Shown here piece by piece: positions 53,381 through 64,000 of a stretch of 64,000 bases of DNA (position 1 is its first letter; each line of letters opens with the position of its first letter). Made by a program: the position numbers and the translations under genes. Origin of the DNA: Microcystis wesenbergii NRERC-220 (GTDB lineage: Bacteria; Cyanobacteriota; Cyanobacteriia; Cyanobacteriales; Microcystaceae); assembly GCF_032027425.1 (NCBI RefSeq), contig NZ_JAVSJA010000001.1, forward strand, positions 1,674,001 through 1,738,000, read 5' to 3'. The notes under the pieces are model-generated. The model was not told where the DNA came from. It made no database searches and saw only the letters and a list, made by a program, of their open reading frames with translations.

Positions 53381-54388
53381 AAAGGGGTATTCGTGAGAGA
53401 GGAAGGGTAAGGGGATTAATTCTCCTGTTGCCTCGCCGATTTGTACTTTTAAACCCTCTCCTCCCGCTTTTGTTTTCACATAACCCAAGCCAAAATCCTC
53501 CAGCACACTGGTGAGTAAACCGACTTTTTGCGCTTCTAAAATAATCGGGGTATTGCTGGGGACGGGTTGGCTGAGTTTTATGCCCCAAAGTCTTTGTTTT
53601 ACGCCTTTATAGGTGTTGAGACGGGCGATAGTTTCTTGACCAATATAACAGCCCTTATCAAAAACGATCGCTCGCCATAAACCGGCCTCTAAAGGGTTAT
53701 AATCTTCGGTTAATTCTCGATCGACTGCCGGTCGGCCCTGATGGATTCTCAGGTATTCCCACACCTGCTCATCTGCGGGAGTAACGCCATTTTTAATTAA
53801 ATTTTCCCAAAAGGGGCCCGCTTCGGCGGCGGCGACGATTAAAGTATATCCGGGTAGGTCTAAGCCGGTGCCGACGGCCACTCTCAGGGCGGGTTGAGAA
53901 AGGAGATAATGACTATGCTGCACCCCCGTTAAAATCTGCTCTGGAATGGCGATTTTTTGCAGGTATTGCCCGCTTTCAGTACCTATTAGGGTGACAATGC
54001 CAAAATTATCGGTTAAGTCGCTAATTTCCACCTTATCGAAGGGGAAAATATAGCGATCGATCAATTCCAGTAAAAATTGACGACGTTGGGGAGAAACGAG
54101 GATGAGGAGGGAATCATCGCTGGCGTAAACTGTGACAAAATCGAGGGTACGACCGGTAGAGTTAAGGAAAATTGTCTCACAACCCTGACCCGGTTTCAGG
54201 CGATCGATCGCGTTACTGGTTTGATTGTGGAGAAAACGCAGTCGGTCCTGGCCTTTTAATTCTAATAAACCCCAATCGGAGCGATCGATTAAAATTGTTT
54301 GGGATGCTAAACTTTGGGGATCATTACTGTAATTTTTCAGAAAATTAGCGGCATACTCTGCCTTGATCGTTTCTAACGCTGCTTTCAT
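53375..54388 (-). CDS. ygfZ: YgfZ/GcvT-like folate-binding protein
   Basis: A 337-residue protein of the aminomethyltransferase fold. It begins with a short helix, then SDWGLLELKGQDRLRFLHNQ (GcvT-like), and carries the YgfZ signature KGCYIGQETIARLNTYKGVK at about residues 227-246 with the diagnostic Cys. YgfZ is a tetrahydrofolate-dependent helper for Fe-S cluster enzymes. In cyanobacteria the exact clients are unknown. Its ATG overlaps the TGA of the small upstream gene (ATGA), so the two are coupled. The C-terminus ends in the repeat-filled gap after nadE. Confidence 0.87.
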   Translation of the reverse strand: MKAALETIKAEYAANFLKNYSNDPQSLASQTILIDRSDWGLLELKGQDRLRFLHNQTSNAIDRLKPGQGCETIFLNSTGRTLDFVTVYASDDSLLILVSPQRRQFLLELIDRYIFPFDKVEISDLTDNFGIVTLIGTESGQYLQKIAIPEQILTGVQHSHYLLSQPALRVAVGTGLDLPGYTLIVAAAEAGPFWENLIKNGVTPADEQVWEYLRIHQGRPAVDRELTEDYNPLEAGLWRAIVFDKGCYIGQETIARLNTYKGVKQRLWGIKLSQPVPSNTPIILEAQKVGLLTSVLEDFGLGYVKTKAGGEGLKVQIGEATGELIPLPFLSHEYPFQ

Positions 54389-54753
54389 TGGGGTAAATTA
54401 GCGAATAATCGGTTAATAATACGCTCGGTTTTCGTTTCCAAACTCTGCCAATCAAGTTCACCGGTGGGGTCGAGGAGACTGGTATCGATGGTGACGCTCT
54501 CTCCTTCATCGGTGGGATAATCGAGAAAACAGACTTGAAAACAAAGTTCCCAAATATTTACAGTAACGGAGCGCTCGAGATAAGTCAAACAGAGCAGATA
54601 ACTGGGATAGGGATCTTGAATTTCTGTATAAGTTCCTTTCCAGAGGGAATTTTCTAACTGTTTACGCAGATTATCCAGCACCCGAATAAATGCCGGCTGC
54701 ATTAACAATTGTGCCTGTTCCCAAGCGATAATATCTTTAAATTTTGGATTCAT
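54385..54753 (-). CDS. Conserved cyanobacterial hypothetical protein
   Basis: A 122-residue soluble protein: NPKFKDIIAWEQAQLLMQPA, FIRVLDNLRKQLENSLWKGT, then YLLCLTYLERSVTVNIWELC and DTSLLDPTGELDWQSLETKT. No recognised domain. Its position upstream of and overlapping a YgfZ-like gene by 4 bases implies co-translation and perhaps a link to Fe-S or folate metabolism, but that is only guilt by association. Downstream of a CAGTTAT repeat block. Confidence 0.65.
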   Translation of the reverse strand: MNPKFKDIIAWEQAQLLMQPAFIRVLDNLRKQLENSLWKGTYTEIQDPYPSYLLCLTYLERSVTVNIWELCFQVCFLDYPTDEGESVTIDTSLLDPTGELDWQSLETKTERIINRLFANLPQ

Positions 54754-54754
54754 C

Positions 54755-55142
54755 TAATCAGTTATCAGTTATCAGTTATCAGTTATCAGTGATCAGATTT
54801 GAGTATTAAGTGATAACGGCATTAACAGTCAGGGCAAGCGCATCTTAACAATCCTTGACAAAATGAACTTTATGTGAGTTGCTTACCCAGAGGGAGATTA
54901 AGGCATATTTGAGGAGAATTTGCCATCTCAATTGTTAAGCAAAAATCGACCAAATGTTAAGATTTCGTAACTATTTTGATTGACTGGTATCAGCTGAAAT
55001 GCCCACACAGCAAGCAGATCACAAAATTGGCCCATTGTCAATAGCTTTTGATATGCTCTCACCCTGCATTAACAGTGCTGTTTTTTCACTGGTTACTGAT
55101 AACTGATAACTGATAACTGATAACTGATAACTGATAACTGAT
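54755..55142. repeat. Gap framed by two heptad arrays (AGTTATC / CTGATAA)
   Basis: AGTTATC units at 54760-54800 and seven CTGATAA units at 55092-55142. The second array ends at the gap1 stop codon. The DNA between (54801-55091) shows no gene or clear motif. Confidence 0.85.
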
Positions 55143-56732
<1,590 letters not shown>

Positions 56733-59153
56733 ATGGTATCCGCACCAGAAAGACCCTTAACAGAACAAAATCCCCTTTCTCAAGACGAACTCTACAAAAC
56801 CCATGCCTATTGGCGCGCTTGTAACTATTTAGCTGTAGGTATGATTTATCTGCGCGATAATCCCCTGCTCAAAGAACATCTTAAACCAGAACACGTTAAG
56901 TATCGTTTACTTGGTCACTGGGGAGCAAGTCCGGCCTTAAGTTTTACCTACGTTCACCTCAACCGTTTAATCAAAAAATACGACCTCGATATGATTTTTA
57001 TGGCCGGTCCTGGCCATGGGGCGCCGGGGGTACTCGGTCCGGTTTATCTAGAAGGAACCTATTCGGAAATTTACCCCGATAAAAGTGAAGACGAGGAAGG
57101 ATTACAAAAATTCTTTAAACAATTTTCTTTTCCCGGTCACATCGGTAGTCACGTCACCCCCGAAACCCCCGGTTCTATCCATGAGGGCGGCGAACTGGGT
57201 TATAGTGTTTCCCATGCCTACGGTTCTGTTTTTGACAATCCCGACCTCATTACGGCCGTGGTGGTGGGTGATGGGGAAGCAGAAACCGGTCCCCTTGCCA
57301 CCGCATGGCACTCGAATAAATTCCTTAACCCGATTCGCGATGGTGCGGTACTGCCAATTTTAAACTTAAACGGTTATAAAATCGCTAATCCCACCATTCT
57401 CTCCCGTATTTCGACGCACGAGTTAGAAAGTCTCTTTGTCGGTTACGGTTACACTCCCTACATCGTCGAATGTAAGGAAGATGAAGACCTCATGCACTGC
57501 CATCAAAAAATGGCCGCTACCCTAGAACACTGTATCAATCAGATTCGCTTCTATCAACAGGAAGCTCGCAGCACGGGTATTGCTAAACGTTACCCCTGGC
57601 CGATGATTATCCTCCGGTCCCCCAAGGGTTGGACGGGCCCGAAAAATGTTGATGGTCATAAAGTAGAAGGATTCTGGCGCGCTCACCAAGTCCCCATGGG
57701 GGCCATGCAGGAAAACCCCGAACACTTGAGAAAATTAGAGGAGTGGATGAAAAGCTATAACCCGGAGGAATTATTTGACTATACCACGGGTAAATTTAAG
57801 CCAGAATTTAAAGAACTCGCTCCTAGGGGTCATCGTCGCATGAGTGCTAACCCGCACGCTAACGGCGGATTGCTGCGTAAAGACCTAAAAATGCCTGATT
57901 TTCGTCAATATGCCGTGGCCGTCACCCACCCGGGCCAAGTGGAAACGGAAAACACGGGAGTGATGGGGGTATTTTTGCGGGATGTAATGCGAAATAATAT
58001 GACTAATTTTCGCGTTTTTGGTCCCGATGAAACTGCTTCTAATCGTTTATCTGCTCTCTATGAAGTGACTAAAAAAGCTTGGTTAGCCGATACCTATCCG
58101 GAGGATTTAGATGGTAGCCAATTGTCTCCCGATGGTCGTGTGATGGAGATGCTGAGTGAACATACTTTAGTCGGTTGGTTAGAGGGTTATTTATTATCCG
58201 GTCGTCACGGTTTATTTCACTCCTACGAAGCTTTTGCCCACGTTATCGATTCCATGTTCAACCAACACGCTAAATGGCTCGATATCTGCAAAAATCATGT
58301 GCCTTGGCGCGCTTCTGTTTCCTCTTGGAATCTGTTATTATCCTCGGTGGTTTGGCGGCAGGATCACAATGGTTTTAGTCACCAAGACCCCGGTTTTATC
58401 GATTTAGTAACCAATAAAAGTGCCGACGTGGTGCGGGTTTATCTTCCCCCCGATGGTAACTGTTTATTAAGTGTGGCTAACCACTGTCTCAAGAGCAAGG
58501 ATTACACTAATATTATCGTTGCTGATAAACAGAAACACCTGCAATACTTGACCATTGAAGAAGCAATTAAACACTGCACAAAAGGTATCGGTATTTGGGA
58601 TTGGGCTAGTAACGATGATGACGGAAAAAATCCCGATGAACCAGATGTAATTATGGCTTGCTGTGGGGATATTGTTACTAAAGAATCTTTAGCGGCAACG
58701 GCAATTCTGCGGGAGGAATTACCTTACTTAAAAGTTCGCTTTATCAACGTGGTTGATCTGTTTAAATTACAGTCGGAAAGTGAACACCCCCATGGTTTAT
58801 CGGAACGGGATTTTGATAGCTTATTTACCACTGATAAGCCAATTATCTTTAATTTCCACGGTTATCCTTGGCTGATTCATAAACTTACCTACCGTCGCAG
58901 TAATCAAGAACGTATTCATGTGCGCGGTTACAAAGAAGAAGGGAATATTAATACTCCCCTAGAATTAGCGATTCGTAACCAAGTTGATCGTTTTCATTTA
59001 GTAATTGATGTCATTAATTGCGTGCCGAAATTAGGTTCTGCTGCCGGTCATGTGAAAGAACGGATGAAAAATGCTATTATCGACAATCTCGATTATGCTT
59101 TTACCAATGGCATCGATAAGGAGGAGATTACTAACTGGAAATGGCCCTATTAA
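56733..59153 (+). CDS. xfp: Phosphoketolase
   Basis: A TPP-dependent enzyme of 806 residues from the ATG at 56733 ([20 protein letters not shown]), which follows GGAGAA. It splits xylulose-5-P or fructose-6-P with phosphate to acetyl-P. Motifs: [40 protein letters not shown], the TPP motif [20 protein letters not shown] followed by [19 protein letters not shown], and SPKGWTGPK. Length matches cyanobacterial Xfp. Divergent from gap1: both serve flexible carbon flow. A MITE-like element follows the stop. Confidence 0.95.
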   Translation: MVSAPERPLTEQNPLSQDELYKTHAYWRACNYLAVGMIYLRDNPLLKEHLKPEHVKYRLLGHWGASPALSFTYVHLNRLIKKYDLDMIFMAGPGHGAPGVLGPVYLEGTYSEIYPDKSEDEEGLQKFFKQFSFPGHIGSHVTPETPGSIHEGGELGYSVSHAYGSVFDNPDLITAVVVGDGEAETGPLATAWHSNKFLNPIRDGAVLPILNLNGYKIANPTILSRISTHELESLFVGYGYTPYIVECKEDEDLMHCHQKMAATLEHCINQIRFYQQEARSTGIAKRYPWPMIILRSPKGWTGPKNVDGHKVEGFWRAHQVPMGAMQENPEHLRKLEEWMKSYNPEELFDYTTGKFKPEFKELAPRGHRRMSANPHANGGLLRKDLKMPDFRQYAVAVTHPGQVETENTGVMGVFLRDVMRNNMTNFRVFGPDETASNRLSALYEVTKKAWLADTYPEDLDGSQLSPDGRVMEMLSEHTLVGWLEGYLLSGRHGLFHSYEAFAHVIDSMFNQHAKWLDICKNHVPWRASVSSWNLLLSSVVWRQDHNGFSHQDPGFIDLVTNKSADVVRVYLPPDGNCLLSVANHCLKSKDYTNIIVADKQKHLQYLTIEEAIKHCTKGIGIWDWASNDDDGKNPDEPDVIMACCGDIVTKESLAATAILREELPYLKVRFINVVDLFKLQSESEHPHGLSERDFDSLFTTDKPIIFNFHGYPWLIHKLTYRRSNQERIHVRGYKEEGNINTPLELAIRNQVDRFHLVIDVINCVPKLGSAAGHVKERMKNAIIDNLDYAFTNGIDKEEITNWKWPY

Positions 59154-59191
59154 TTAATTAGGCTAGAAAGTGGTTTAGGTGATGATAATTT

Positions 59192-59305
59192 GGCGTTGCT
59201 GATTTTAAGTAGGAATTGTCCTCTAGGTACTTTTTAAAACCTAGGGCTAGGCTAACTGGTGGATAGGATGCACAATTAGTATTCAGATCTTGATTCAGCA
59301 ACGCC
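59192..59305. mobile_element. MITE-like element, GTTGCTGA family (copy 2)
   Basis: A 114-bp element with perfect 11-bp ends GGCGTTGCTGA / TCAGCAACGCC. The interior matches 40040-40147 in inverted orientation. It cuts into the 3' end of the XRE antitoxin remnant. Confidence 0.85.
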
Positions 59306-59488
59306 GTTCATACCAGCAATGATTTGTCCGATGTCTTGAGGAGTAGCACCTGTTGCCAACAACAAGCGGAGCAGCAATTCCAGTGAAACTGACGGTAGAG
59401 CTAACTTGATTTCAATAAGGATAATCTCTTCAGGTGTTAACTCTAAAAAATCGGAAAAGGTTCCGATTTTCCAGCCTTTTGAGTCCAA
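59276..59488 (-). pseudogene. XRE-type antitoxin with its helix-turn-helix deleted
   Basis: About 70 residues from TTG at 59488: DSKGWKIGTFSDFLELTPEE, IILIEIKLALPSVSLELLLR and LLLATGATPQDIGQIIAGMN. Intact XRE antitoxins of this type have about 30 residues of HTH between KLAL and PSVSL. Here they are missing in frame, so DNA binding is lost. The final residues (GVAESRSEY) come from the terminal repeat of the MITE-like element. No toxin partner is left upstream. Confidence 0.65.
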
Positions 59489-60039
59489 AAGCCCTTTTTA
59501 GTCTGTTTTAAACTAAGTCACAACAATTCGATGAGTAGCGACTCTCCTATCAGCAGATTACTCAATTGTTATCAACTTTGTTGCTTGGGGGAGCAGCCCA
59601 TTTATGCCAAAATATAAAAGCGATCGCTAAAAATAAGTGATTAAATTTATCCAATATGACAAGCGGAGACAAGTAATTTAGCTTTACTCTCGCCTCTAAG
59701 AAGAAATTAAGCCAGAGATTTAGTCAATTTAGTCAAGAATAATCGGTTAGAGGTGAGAAATCAGGGGTCTGATTTCTTCCATGTCTGAAATTTCTCAATT
59801 TCTCGGAATAAATTTGAGTACCAAAATCAGGGTAAATAGCCCAAATATCAACTTAATAAAGTTTTAATAGACATTTAATCCCTAATAGATTAATCTTACT
59901 TTTTTTAAAGCCGATATGCTGCCTCGCTAATCCTTTTAAGACTTGAAAACTTGGTATTCTGTCAGGGGTTGGCCGTGAGAGAGGTCAATTTTCAAGGATA
60001 ATTTGTAACAGAGTGTTGAAAATTCCTTTAATCTTAGTT
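59489..60039. other. Intergenic region upstream of rubA
   Basis: About 550 bp, AT-rich, with one HIP1 site and no repeat array or gene recognised. It should hold the rubA promoter. Confidence 0.4.
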
Positions 60040-60387
60040 ATGAGCGATCGCCCACCAGAACTAACCCTAGCCGACCAGGCCCCTGCCAACTACGAATGTC
60101 GCTCCTGCGGCTACGTTTACGACCCCAGCAAGGGAGATAGTAAAACCAACACTCCCGCTGGAACCCCCTTCGAGGAATTGCCAGAAACTTGGCGCTGTCC
60201 CGTGTGTGGTGTGCGTCGTTCCCAATTTATCAACATCGGAGCTAAAGATGCTCCTTCGGGATTCCAAGAAAATCTTAGCTATGGTTTTGGAGTCAATCGT
60301 CTCACTCCCGCACAAAAAAATATTTTGATTTTCGGGGCTTTAGCGCTAGGATTTGTTTTCTTTATTAGTTTATATGGTTTAAACTAA
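60040..60387 (+). CDS. rubA: Rubredoxin with C-terminal membrane anchor (RubA)
   Basis: 115 residues from the ATG at 60040; an upstream in-frame start at 60013 is unlikely. The rubredoxin fold has two Fe ligand pairs: [16 protein letters not shown] and [15 protein letters not shown]-terminal membrane helix follows ([20 protein letters not shown]). It is thylakoid-attached and needed for photosystem assembly in oxygenic phototrophs. It precedes ycf48 and psbEFLJ, the conserved cyanobacterial order, which makes the assignment firm. Confidence 0.95.
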   Translation: MSDRPPELTLADQAPANYECRSCGYVYDPSKGDSKTNTPAGTPFEELPETWRCPVCGVRRSQFINIGAKDAPSGFQENLSYGFGVNRLTPAQKNILIFGALALGFVFFISLYGLN

Positions 60388-60493
60388 CTCAAGCACTCAT
60401 TATCTTTAATCCAACGGCTCTTATGAGCCTGTAACCTATCGAGTACAAACCTTAATCCGTCCCGATTTCTTGACCAATACCTCTGAACCATTG

Positions 60494-61486
60494 ATGAGAA
60501 AACTGAAACAATTCGTAATAGTTCTAGCTGTAGCCTTTTTCTGCTTTAGCTGTAGTAGTGTGCCATCCCTGAGCAGTAGTCCTTGGCAAATCCTCACCCT
60601 CGACACTGACTCCACTTTTGCCGATATCGCCTTTACCGACGACCCGCAGCACGGTTGGTTAGTGGGAACCAAATCTACCCTCTTTGAAACCACCGATGGG
60701 GGGGACAGCTGGCAGCAAAAAGTCCTCAACCTTGGCGACGAAAAAGTTAGCTTTAGCGCCGTCAGTTTCCACGACCAAGAGGGTTGGATTGTCGGTAAAC
60801 CCTCGATTCTTCTCCATAGCGAAGACGGGGGCGGCAGCTGGTCCCGTATCCCCTTAAGTGAAAAATTACCCGGTTCCCCCTACGGAATTATCGCCCTGAA
60901 CGACAAAACCGCCGAAATGGTCACGGATTTAGGTGCTATCTACCGCAGCAAAGACGGGGGCAAAACTTGGCAAGCTTTAGTGGAAGGTGCCGTGGGTGTG
61001 GCCCGGACAATTGTTCGTTCCCATGATGGTAAATATGTGGCCGTTTCCGCACGCGGGAACTTTTATTCCACTTGGGAACCGGGGTCAACAGAATGGCAAC
61101 CCCACAATCGTCTTTCTTCCCGCCGCTTACAAAAAGTCGGTTATGGTGAAAATGGGGAACTGTGGGCCCTGGCCCGGGGTGGTCAACTACAATTTACTAG
61201 CCCCAATGATCTCGATACATGGGAAGATAAGGTATTCCCCGAGTTTTCCACCAGTTGGGGACTTTTGGACCTCAACTACCGCACCCCCGAAGAAATTTGG
61301 GTCGCTGGTGGTAGCGGCAATCTGTTGGTCAGTGATGACGGCGGCCAATCTTGGGAAAAAGATCGCGCGGTGGAAAGTGTCCCCTCCAATCTCTATCGAA
61401 TTGTTTTTATCAATTCCGACAAGGGTTTTGTCTTGGGACAAAATGGGGTTTTACTGAAATATAATCCCCCTAGCGAACCGGCCTAA
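60494..61486 (+). CDS. ycf48: Photosystem II assembly factor Ycf48
   Basis: 330 residues from the ATG at 60494; an in-frame TTG 24 bases earlier is less likely. A signal peptide with lipobox-like end (VIVLAVAFFCFSC, then SSV) suggests lipid attachment on the lumenal side. The rest is a seven-bladed Asp-box-type propeller with repeated elements such as LFETTDGGDSWQQKV, LLHSEDGGGSWSRIP, IYRSKDGGKTWQAL and LLVSDDGGQSWEKD. It helps D1 (PsbA) insertion into early PSII assembly complexes. Sits between rubA and psbE as in other cyanobacteria. Confidence 0.95.
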   Translation: MRKLKQFVIVLAVAFFCFSCSSVPSLSSSPWQILTLDTDSTFADIAFTDDPQHGWLVGTKSTLFETTDGGDSWQQKVLNLGDEKVSFSAVSFHDQEGWIVGKPSILLHSEDGGGSWSRIPLSEKLPGSPYGIIALNDKTAEMVTDLGAIYRSKDGGKTWQALVEGAVGVARTIVRSHDGKYVAVSARGNFYSTWEPGSTEWQPHNRLSSRRLQKVGYGENGELWALARGGQLQFTSPNDLDTWEDKVFPEFSTSWGLLDLNYRTPEEIWVAGGSGNLLVSDDGGQSWEKDRAVESVPSNLYRIVFINSDKGFVLGQNGVLLKYNPPSEPA

Positions 61487-61510
61487 AACTTGTCTCAGGG
61501 TCAAGAAAGT

Positions 61511-61523
61511 CTCTATTATAGAG
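61511..61523. promoter_or_regulatory. Small palindrome with TATTAT in the psbE leader
   Basis: CTCTATTATAGAG is palindromic about a TTA centre and contains a -10-like TATTAT, about 45 bp before psbE. It may be the psbE promoter core or a minor hairpin. Weak support. Confidence 0.3.
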
Positions 61524-61564
61524 ATTGAATTTTTCAAGTCCTATCATTCCGAGGAGAACCGTCC

Positions 61565-61810
61565 ATGTCAGGTAGTACCGGCGAACGTCCTTTTGGCGAT
61601 ATCGTTACCAGTATTCGTTACTGGATTATCCATAGCATCACCATCCCCATGCTGTTTATCGCAGGTTGGTTATTCGTGAGTACCGGTTTGGCTTACGATG
61701 TTTTTGGCACTCCCCGTCCCGATGAGTATTACACTCAAGAGCGTCAAGAATTACCGATCATTAATGATCGCTTTGAGGCCAAAAATCAAATCGAGCAGTT
61801 TAATCAGTAG
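61565..61810 (+). CDS. psbE: Cytochrome b559 alpha subunit
   Basis: 81 residues, normal length. [20 protein letters not shown], followed by [20 protein letters not shown], which holds the haem-ligating His (about residue 23) and single membrane helix. A conserved lumenal tail ends QIEQFNQ. Pairs with PsbF around one haem at the PSII core. First gene of psbEFLJ; GAGGAG lies just upstream. Confidence 0.98.
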   Translation: MSGSTGERPFGDIVTSIRYWIIHSITIPMLFIAGWLFVSTGLAYDVFGTPRPDEYYTQERQELPIINDRFEAKNQIEQFNQ

Positions 61811-61835
61811 TTTACTTTAATTAAGGATAAAAACA

Positions 61836-61970
61836 ATGGCTAGTGGTAATCCCAATCAACCCATTTCTTACCCCATTTTCACCGTTCGCTGGTTGGCAGT
61901 TCATACCTTAGCGGTCCCCACTGTCTTCTTTATCGGTGCAATTGCGGCAATGCAGTTTATTCAACGCTAG
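61836..61970 (+). CDS. psbF: Cytochrome b559 beta subunit
   Basis: 44 residues, read directly from the DNA: starts [20 protein letters not shown], then [20 protein letters not shown] with the haem His in VHTLA. One membrane helix. 25 bp after psbE and 10 bp before psbL. Shorter than usual gene-finder cutoffs. Forms the haem pocket with PsbE. Confidence 0.98.
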
Positions 61971-61980
61971 GAGAACAATT

Positions 61981-62100
61981 ATGGAAAGAACACCTAATCC
62001 GAATCGGCAAGCCGTCGAGTTAAATCGTACTTCTCTTTACCTAGGTTTACTCCTAGTTGCTGTCTTGGGAATTTTATTTTCCAGCTATTTCTTTAACTAA
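61981..62100 (+). CDS. psbL: Photosystem II protein L
   Basis: 39 residues, normal length: [20 protein letters not shown] then [18 protein letters not shown]. One C-terminal membrane helix at the PSII dimer interface. It follows psbF by 10 bp with AGGAG in the spacer. Confidence 0.98.
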   Translation: MERTPNPNRQAVELNRTSLYLGLLLVAVLGILFSSYFFN

Positions 62101-62142
62101 TTAGTCCCGATTTATTGTCATCGCAATTAGGAGGTGTTATTC

Positions 62143-62262
62143 ATGTTCGCAGAAGGTCGTATTCCTTTGTGGTTAGTCGCCACCATCGCCGGTCTAGGCG
62201 TTATCGCCGTGGTTGGTCTTTTCTTCTACGGAGCTTACGCTGGTTTAGGTTCCTCTATGTAA
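62143..62262 (+). CDS. psbJ: Photosystem II protein J
   Basis: 39 residues: [20 protein letters not shown] then [18 protein letters not shown], the universal PsbJ pattern with one membrane helix and a Gly-rich end. Last gene of psbEFLJ. AGGAGGTG is a strong ribosome binding site 9 bases before the start. A terminator follows. Confidence 0.98.
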   Translation: MFAEGRIPLWLVATIAGLGVIAVVGLFFYGAYAGLGSSM

Positions 62263-62290
62263 TTCCATTTCGGGTAATTATCCCCAGCAG

Positions 62291-62326
62291 AAAACCGTTA
62301 GTTATAGAAATAACTAGCGGTTTTTT
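62291..62326 (+). terminator. Rho-independent terminator of psbEFLJ
   Basis: Arms AAAACCGTTAGTTAT / ATAACTAGCGGTTTT (about 14 of 15 paired) with a 4-base loop, then TTTTTT-rich sequence, 28 bp after psbJ. Confidence 0.85.
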
Positions 62327-62394
62327 CACTATTCGGTTAAAGGTAAAGCTCGATCAAACTTTATACTAATACTAAATCCCTTGAGTAACGCACA

Positions 62395-62425
62395 GAAAAC
62401 GGGTTTCTCGGAGAAACCCGTTTTC
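62395..62425. repeat. Perfect 15-bp inverted repeat
   Basis: GAAAACGGGTTTCTC / GAGAAACCCGTTTTC around a single G. A very strong hairpin between the psbJ and psbB terminators. Not followed by a T run on either side, so it may be a dispersed palindrome rather than a terminator. Confidence 0.75.
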
Positions 62426-62539
62426 TACTCATGCAAAAGGCAAAGGGGAGAATAAATAATCATTTTTTAATAAACGGATTTATCCTAAATCCGTTTTTAA
62501 TAGTGTGATTAACTCCCAAGTTATGGATTGTTTCTCCCT

Positions 62540-62579
62540 GCTCCCCACACCCACGAAAAACTTTTTCAGCAGACCCTAA
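62540..62579. mobile_element. One end of a TAGGGTTTGCTGAA-family element (copy F, partial)
   Basis: CCCCACACCCACGAAAAACT, then TTTTCAGCAGACCCTAAT, matches the left end of copy A read in reverse. The opposite end is not found nearby, so it is a decayed or truncated copy. Confidence 0.55.
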
Positions 62580-62581
62580 TT

Positions 62582-62615
62582 AAAAAAAGGAGTCAAAGAC
62601 TTGACTCCTTTTTTT
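62582..62615 (-). terminator. Bidirectional terminator after psbB
   Basis: Perfect arms AAAAAAAGGAGTCAA / TTGACTCCTTTTTTT with a 4-base loop, about 20 bp beyond the psbB stop on the minus strand. The A and T runs make it usable on both strands. Confidence 0.88.
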
Positions 62616-62636
62616 ATATAGATGATTTAGCTAAAA

Positions 62637-64000
62637 CTAAACTTCTTGTTTACGAGTGCTAAGATCACCCAATTTTTGGAATAAACCGAATTCCACTTGT
62701 TCTTCCAGATCCGGATCTACCCCGGCGAATACGTCGCGGTAGATGGTACGAGAACCGTGCCAGATGTGACCGAAGAAGAATAGTAAAGCAAAGACAGCAT
62801 GACCGAAAGTAAACCAACCTCTCGGAGAAGTGCGGAATACCCCGTCAGACTTGAGGGTTTCGGTGTCAAACTCGAAAGCTTCACCGAGTTGCGCTCTACG
62901 CGCAAATTTCTTCACATCAGCAGGATCGCTGAAGACCTGACCATCGAGAGAGCCACCGTAGAAAGAAACGGTGACACCACTTTGTTCGATACTCAGTTTC
63001 GATTCCGCACGACGGAAAGGAATATCAGCGCGAACGATACCTTCCGAGTCAGTCAGGACAACGGGGAAGGTTTCAAAGAAGTTAGGCATCCGACGCACGC
63101 TGAGGACGCGACCTTCGCCATCTTTGAAAACAGGGTGTCCTAACCAAGATTTAGCGATACCGTCACCGCTATCCATGGCACCAGTACGGAATAAACCACC
63201 TTTAGCGGGGCTATTACCGACATAATCATAGAAAGCCAGTTTTTCGGGGATTGCTTGGTAAGCTTCGGCGATGGTGGCCCCATTGGCGATGCTGGCCTCC
63301 ACACGACGCTCAATTTCTTCTTGGAAATAGCCCTTATCCCATTGGTAACGGGTCGGGCCAAAGAGTTCGATCGGGGTAGTAGCATTACCGTACCACATGG
63401 TTCCAGCCACGACGAAAGCGGCAAAGAAAACAGCGGCGATACTGCTAGAAAGCACCGTTTCGATATTACCCATTCTCAAGGCTTTATAGAGTCTTTCGGG
63501 GGGACGAACGGTTAAATGGAATAAACCGGCGATAATCCCGACGATACCCGCGGCAATGTGGTGAGCCACCACACCCCCGGGGTTAAAGGGGTTAAAACCA
63601 GCCGGTCCCCATTCGGGAGCTACGGGCTGCACATGACCAGTTAAACCGTAGGCATCGGAAACCCACATCCCGGGACCCCAAAGGCCTGTTTGATGGAAAG
63701 CACCGAAACCAAAGCAAAGTAAACCGGATAAGAACAGGTGAATACCGAACATTTTCGGTAAATCGAGGGCAGATTCGCCCGTGCGGGGATCGATAAATAA
63801 TTCTAAATCCCAGAAAACCCAGTGCCAAACCGCCGCTAGGAATAGCAGACCGGATAAGACGATATGAGCGGCGGCAACGCCTTCAAAAGACCAGAAACCG
63901 GGGTCAACACCAGTTTCGCCGGTGACGCTCCAGCCACCCCAAGAACCAGTGACACCTAAACGGGCCATGAAGGGCAGCACGAACATTCCTTGCCGCCACA
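62637..64000 (-). CDS. psbB: Photosystem II CP47 chlorophyll-binding protein, 5' end off window
   Basis: About 453 residues are visible, frame open to the window edge (WRQG before [20 protein letters not shown]), so about 55 N-terminal residues of the usual 508 are missing. Helices with chlorophyll-ligating His ([40 protein letters not shown]), the large lumenal loop ([20 protein letters not shown] to [10 protein letters not shown]) and the final [20 protein letters not shown] are all present. PSII core antenna protein. Convergent to psbEFLJ, with a bidirectional terminator between. Confidence 0.98.
   Translation of the reverse strand, partial: WRQGMFVLPFMARLGVTGSWGGWSVTGETGVDPGFWSFEGVAAAHIVLSGLLFLAAVWHWVFWDLELFIDPRTGESALDLPKMFGIHLFLSGLLCFGFGAFHQTGLWGPGMWVSDAYGLTGHVQPVAPEWGPAGFNPFNPGGVVAHHIAAGIVGIIAGLFHLTVRPPERLYKALRMGNIETVLSSSIAAVFFAAFVVAGTMWYGNATTPIELFGPTRYQWDKGYFQEEIERRVEASIANGATIAEAYQAIPEKLAFYDYVGNSPAKGGLFRTGAMDSGDGIAKSWLGHPVFKDGEGRVLSVRRMPNFFETFPVVLTDSEGIVRADIPFRRAESKLSIEQSGVTVSFYGGSLDGQVFSDPADVKKFARRAQLGEAFEFDTETLKSDGVFRTSPRGWFTFGHAVFALLFFFGHIWHGSRTIYRDVFAGVDPDLEEQVEFGLFQKLGDLSTRKQEV

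Overview
The window is chromosomal DNA of a cyanobacterium, most likely Microcystis or a close relative. It carries oxygenic photosynthesis genes (rubA-ycf48-psbEFLJ and the 3' part of psbB), a cyanobacterial ndhF, phosphoketolase, many HIP1 octamers (GCGATCGC), heptanucleotide tandem repeats, abundant miniature inverted-repeat elements, IS remnants and toxin-antitoxin or Rpn-type accessory genes. A RuBisCO-like protein of the methionine salvage type next to these repeats is typical of Microcystis. No rRNA, tRNA or CRISPR array was recognised. The genus is an inference.

Layout. 0.5-10 kb: P-type Ca ATPase plus SLC13 permease, a TPR protein, a solute-binding protein downstream of an internally deleted diguanylate cyclase, and a large Ski2-like helicase. 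10-20 kb: TPR protein, DUF177 (YceD) protein, family 9 glycosyltransferase, M23 peptidase, serS, the RuBisCO-like protein and a WbpM/FlaA1-type nucleotide-sugar dehydratase. 19.9-23 kb: a nest of mobile DNA, in which an IS1-type remnant is split by an ISL3-type element with an intact 8-bp target duplication, and an IS630-type element with a poly-A frameshift abuts it. 23-30 kb: accessory genes (DUF29, WD40 lipoprotein, Uma2, TnpB, Rpn nuclease, MlaE permease, BrnT/BrnA, HicB).

30.4-35.4 kb (minus strand) is the most unusual part. An effector-associated-type domain is joined to a GUN4-like domain in the -1 frame through a dnaX-type slippery heptamer. Next come an 850-residue protein with tandem 73-residue repeats, an SPFH domain and a long helix (the domain order of the eukaryotic major vault protein), and then a DUF4407 membrane protein. 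40.5-44.1 kb holds a second uncharacterised pair: a subtilisin-like protease and an AAA+ ATPase.

35.7-40 kb: PstS-like protein, gpmI, secG and a matrixin-type protease. 44-54.8 kb: ndhF, broken Rpn genes, a two-RCK channel-like protein overlapping a small decapeptide-repeat protein, an NAD operon (nadD-like, NrtR-like regulator, nadE), and a YgfZ-like folate protein. 55-64 kb: gap1, phosphoketolase, a deleted XRE antitoxin, and the photosystem II genes.

How the genes work together. rubA, ycf48 and psbEFLJ form the conserved PSII assembly and cytochrome b559 cluster, with psbB convergent to it. nadD, nrtR and nadE form a NAD synthesis operon with its own regulator. gap1 and phosphoketolase are neighbours in central carbon metabolism. 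Much of the DNA between genes is made of at least four families of short terminal-inverted-repeat elements and four families of 7-bp tandem repeats. Several of these elements provide or overlap the stop codons of adjacent genes.
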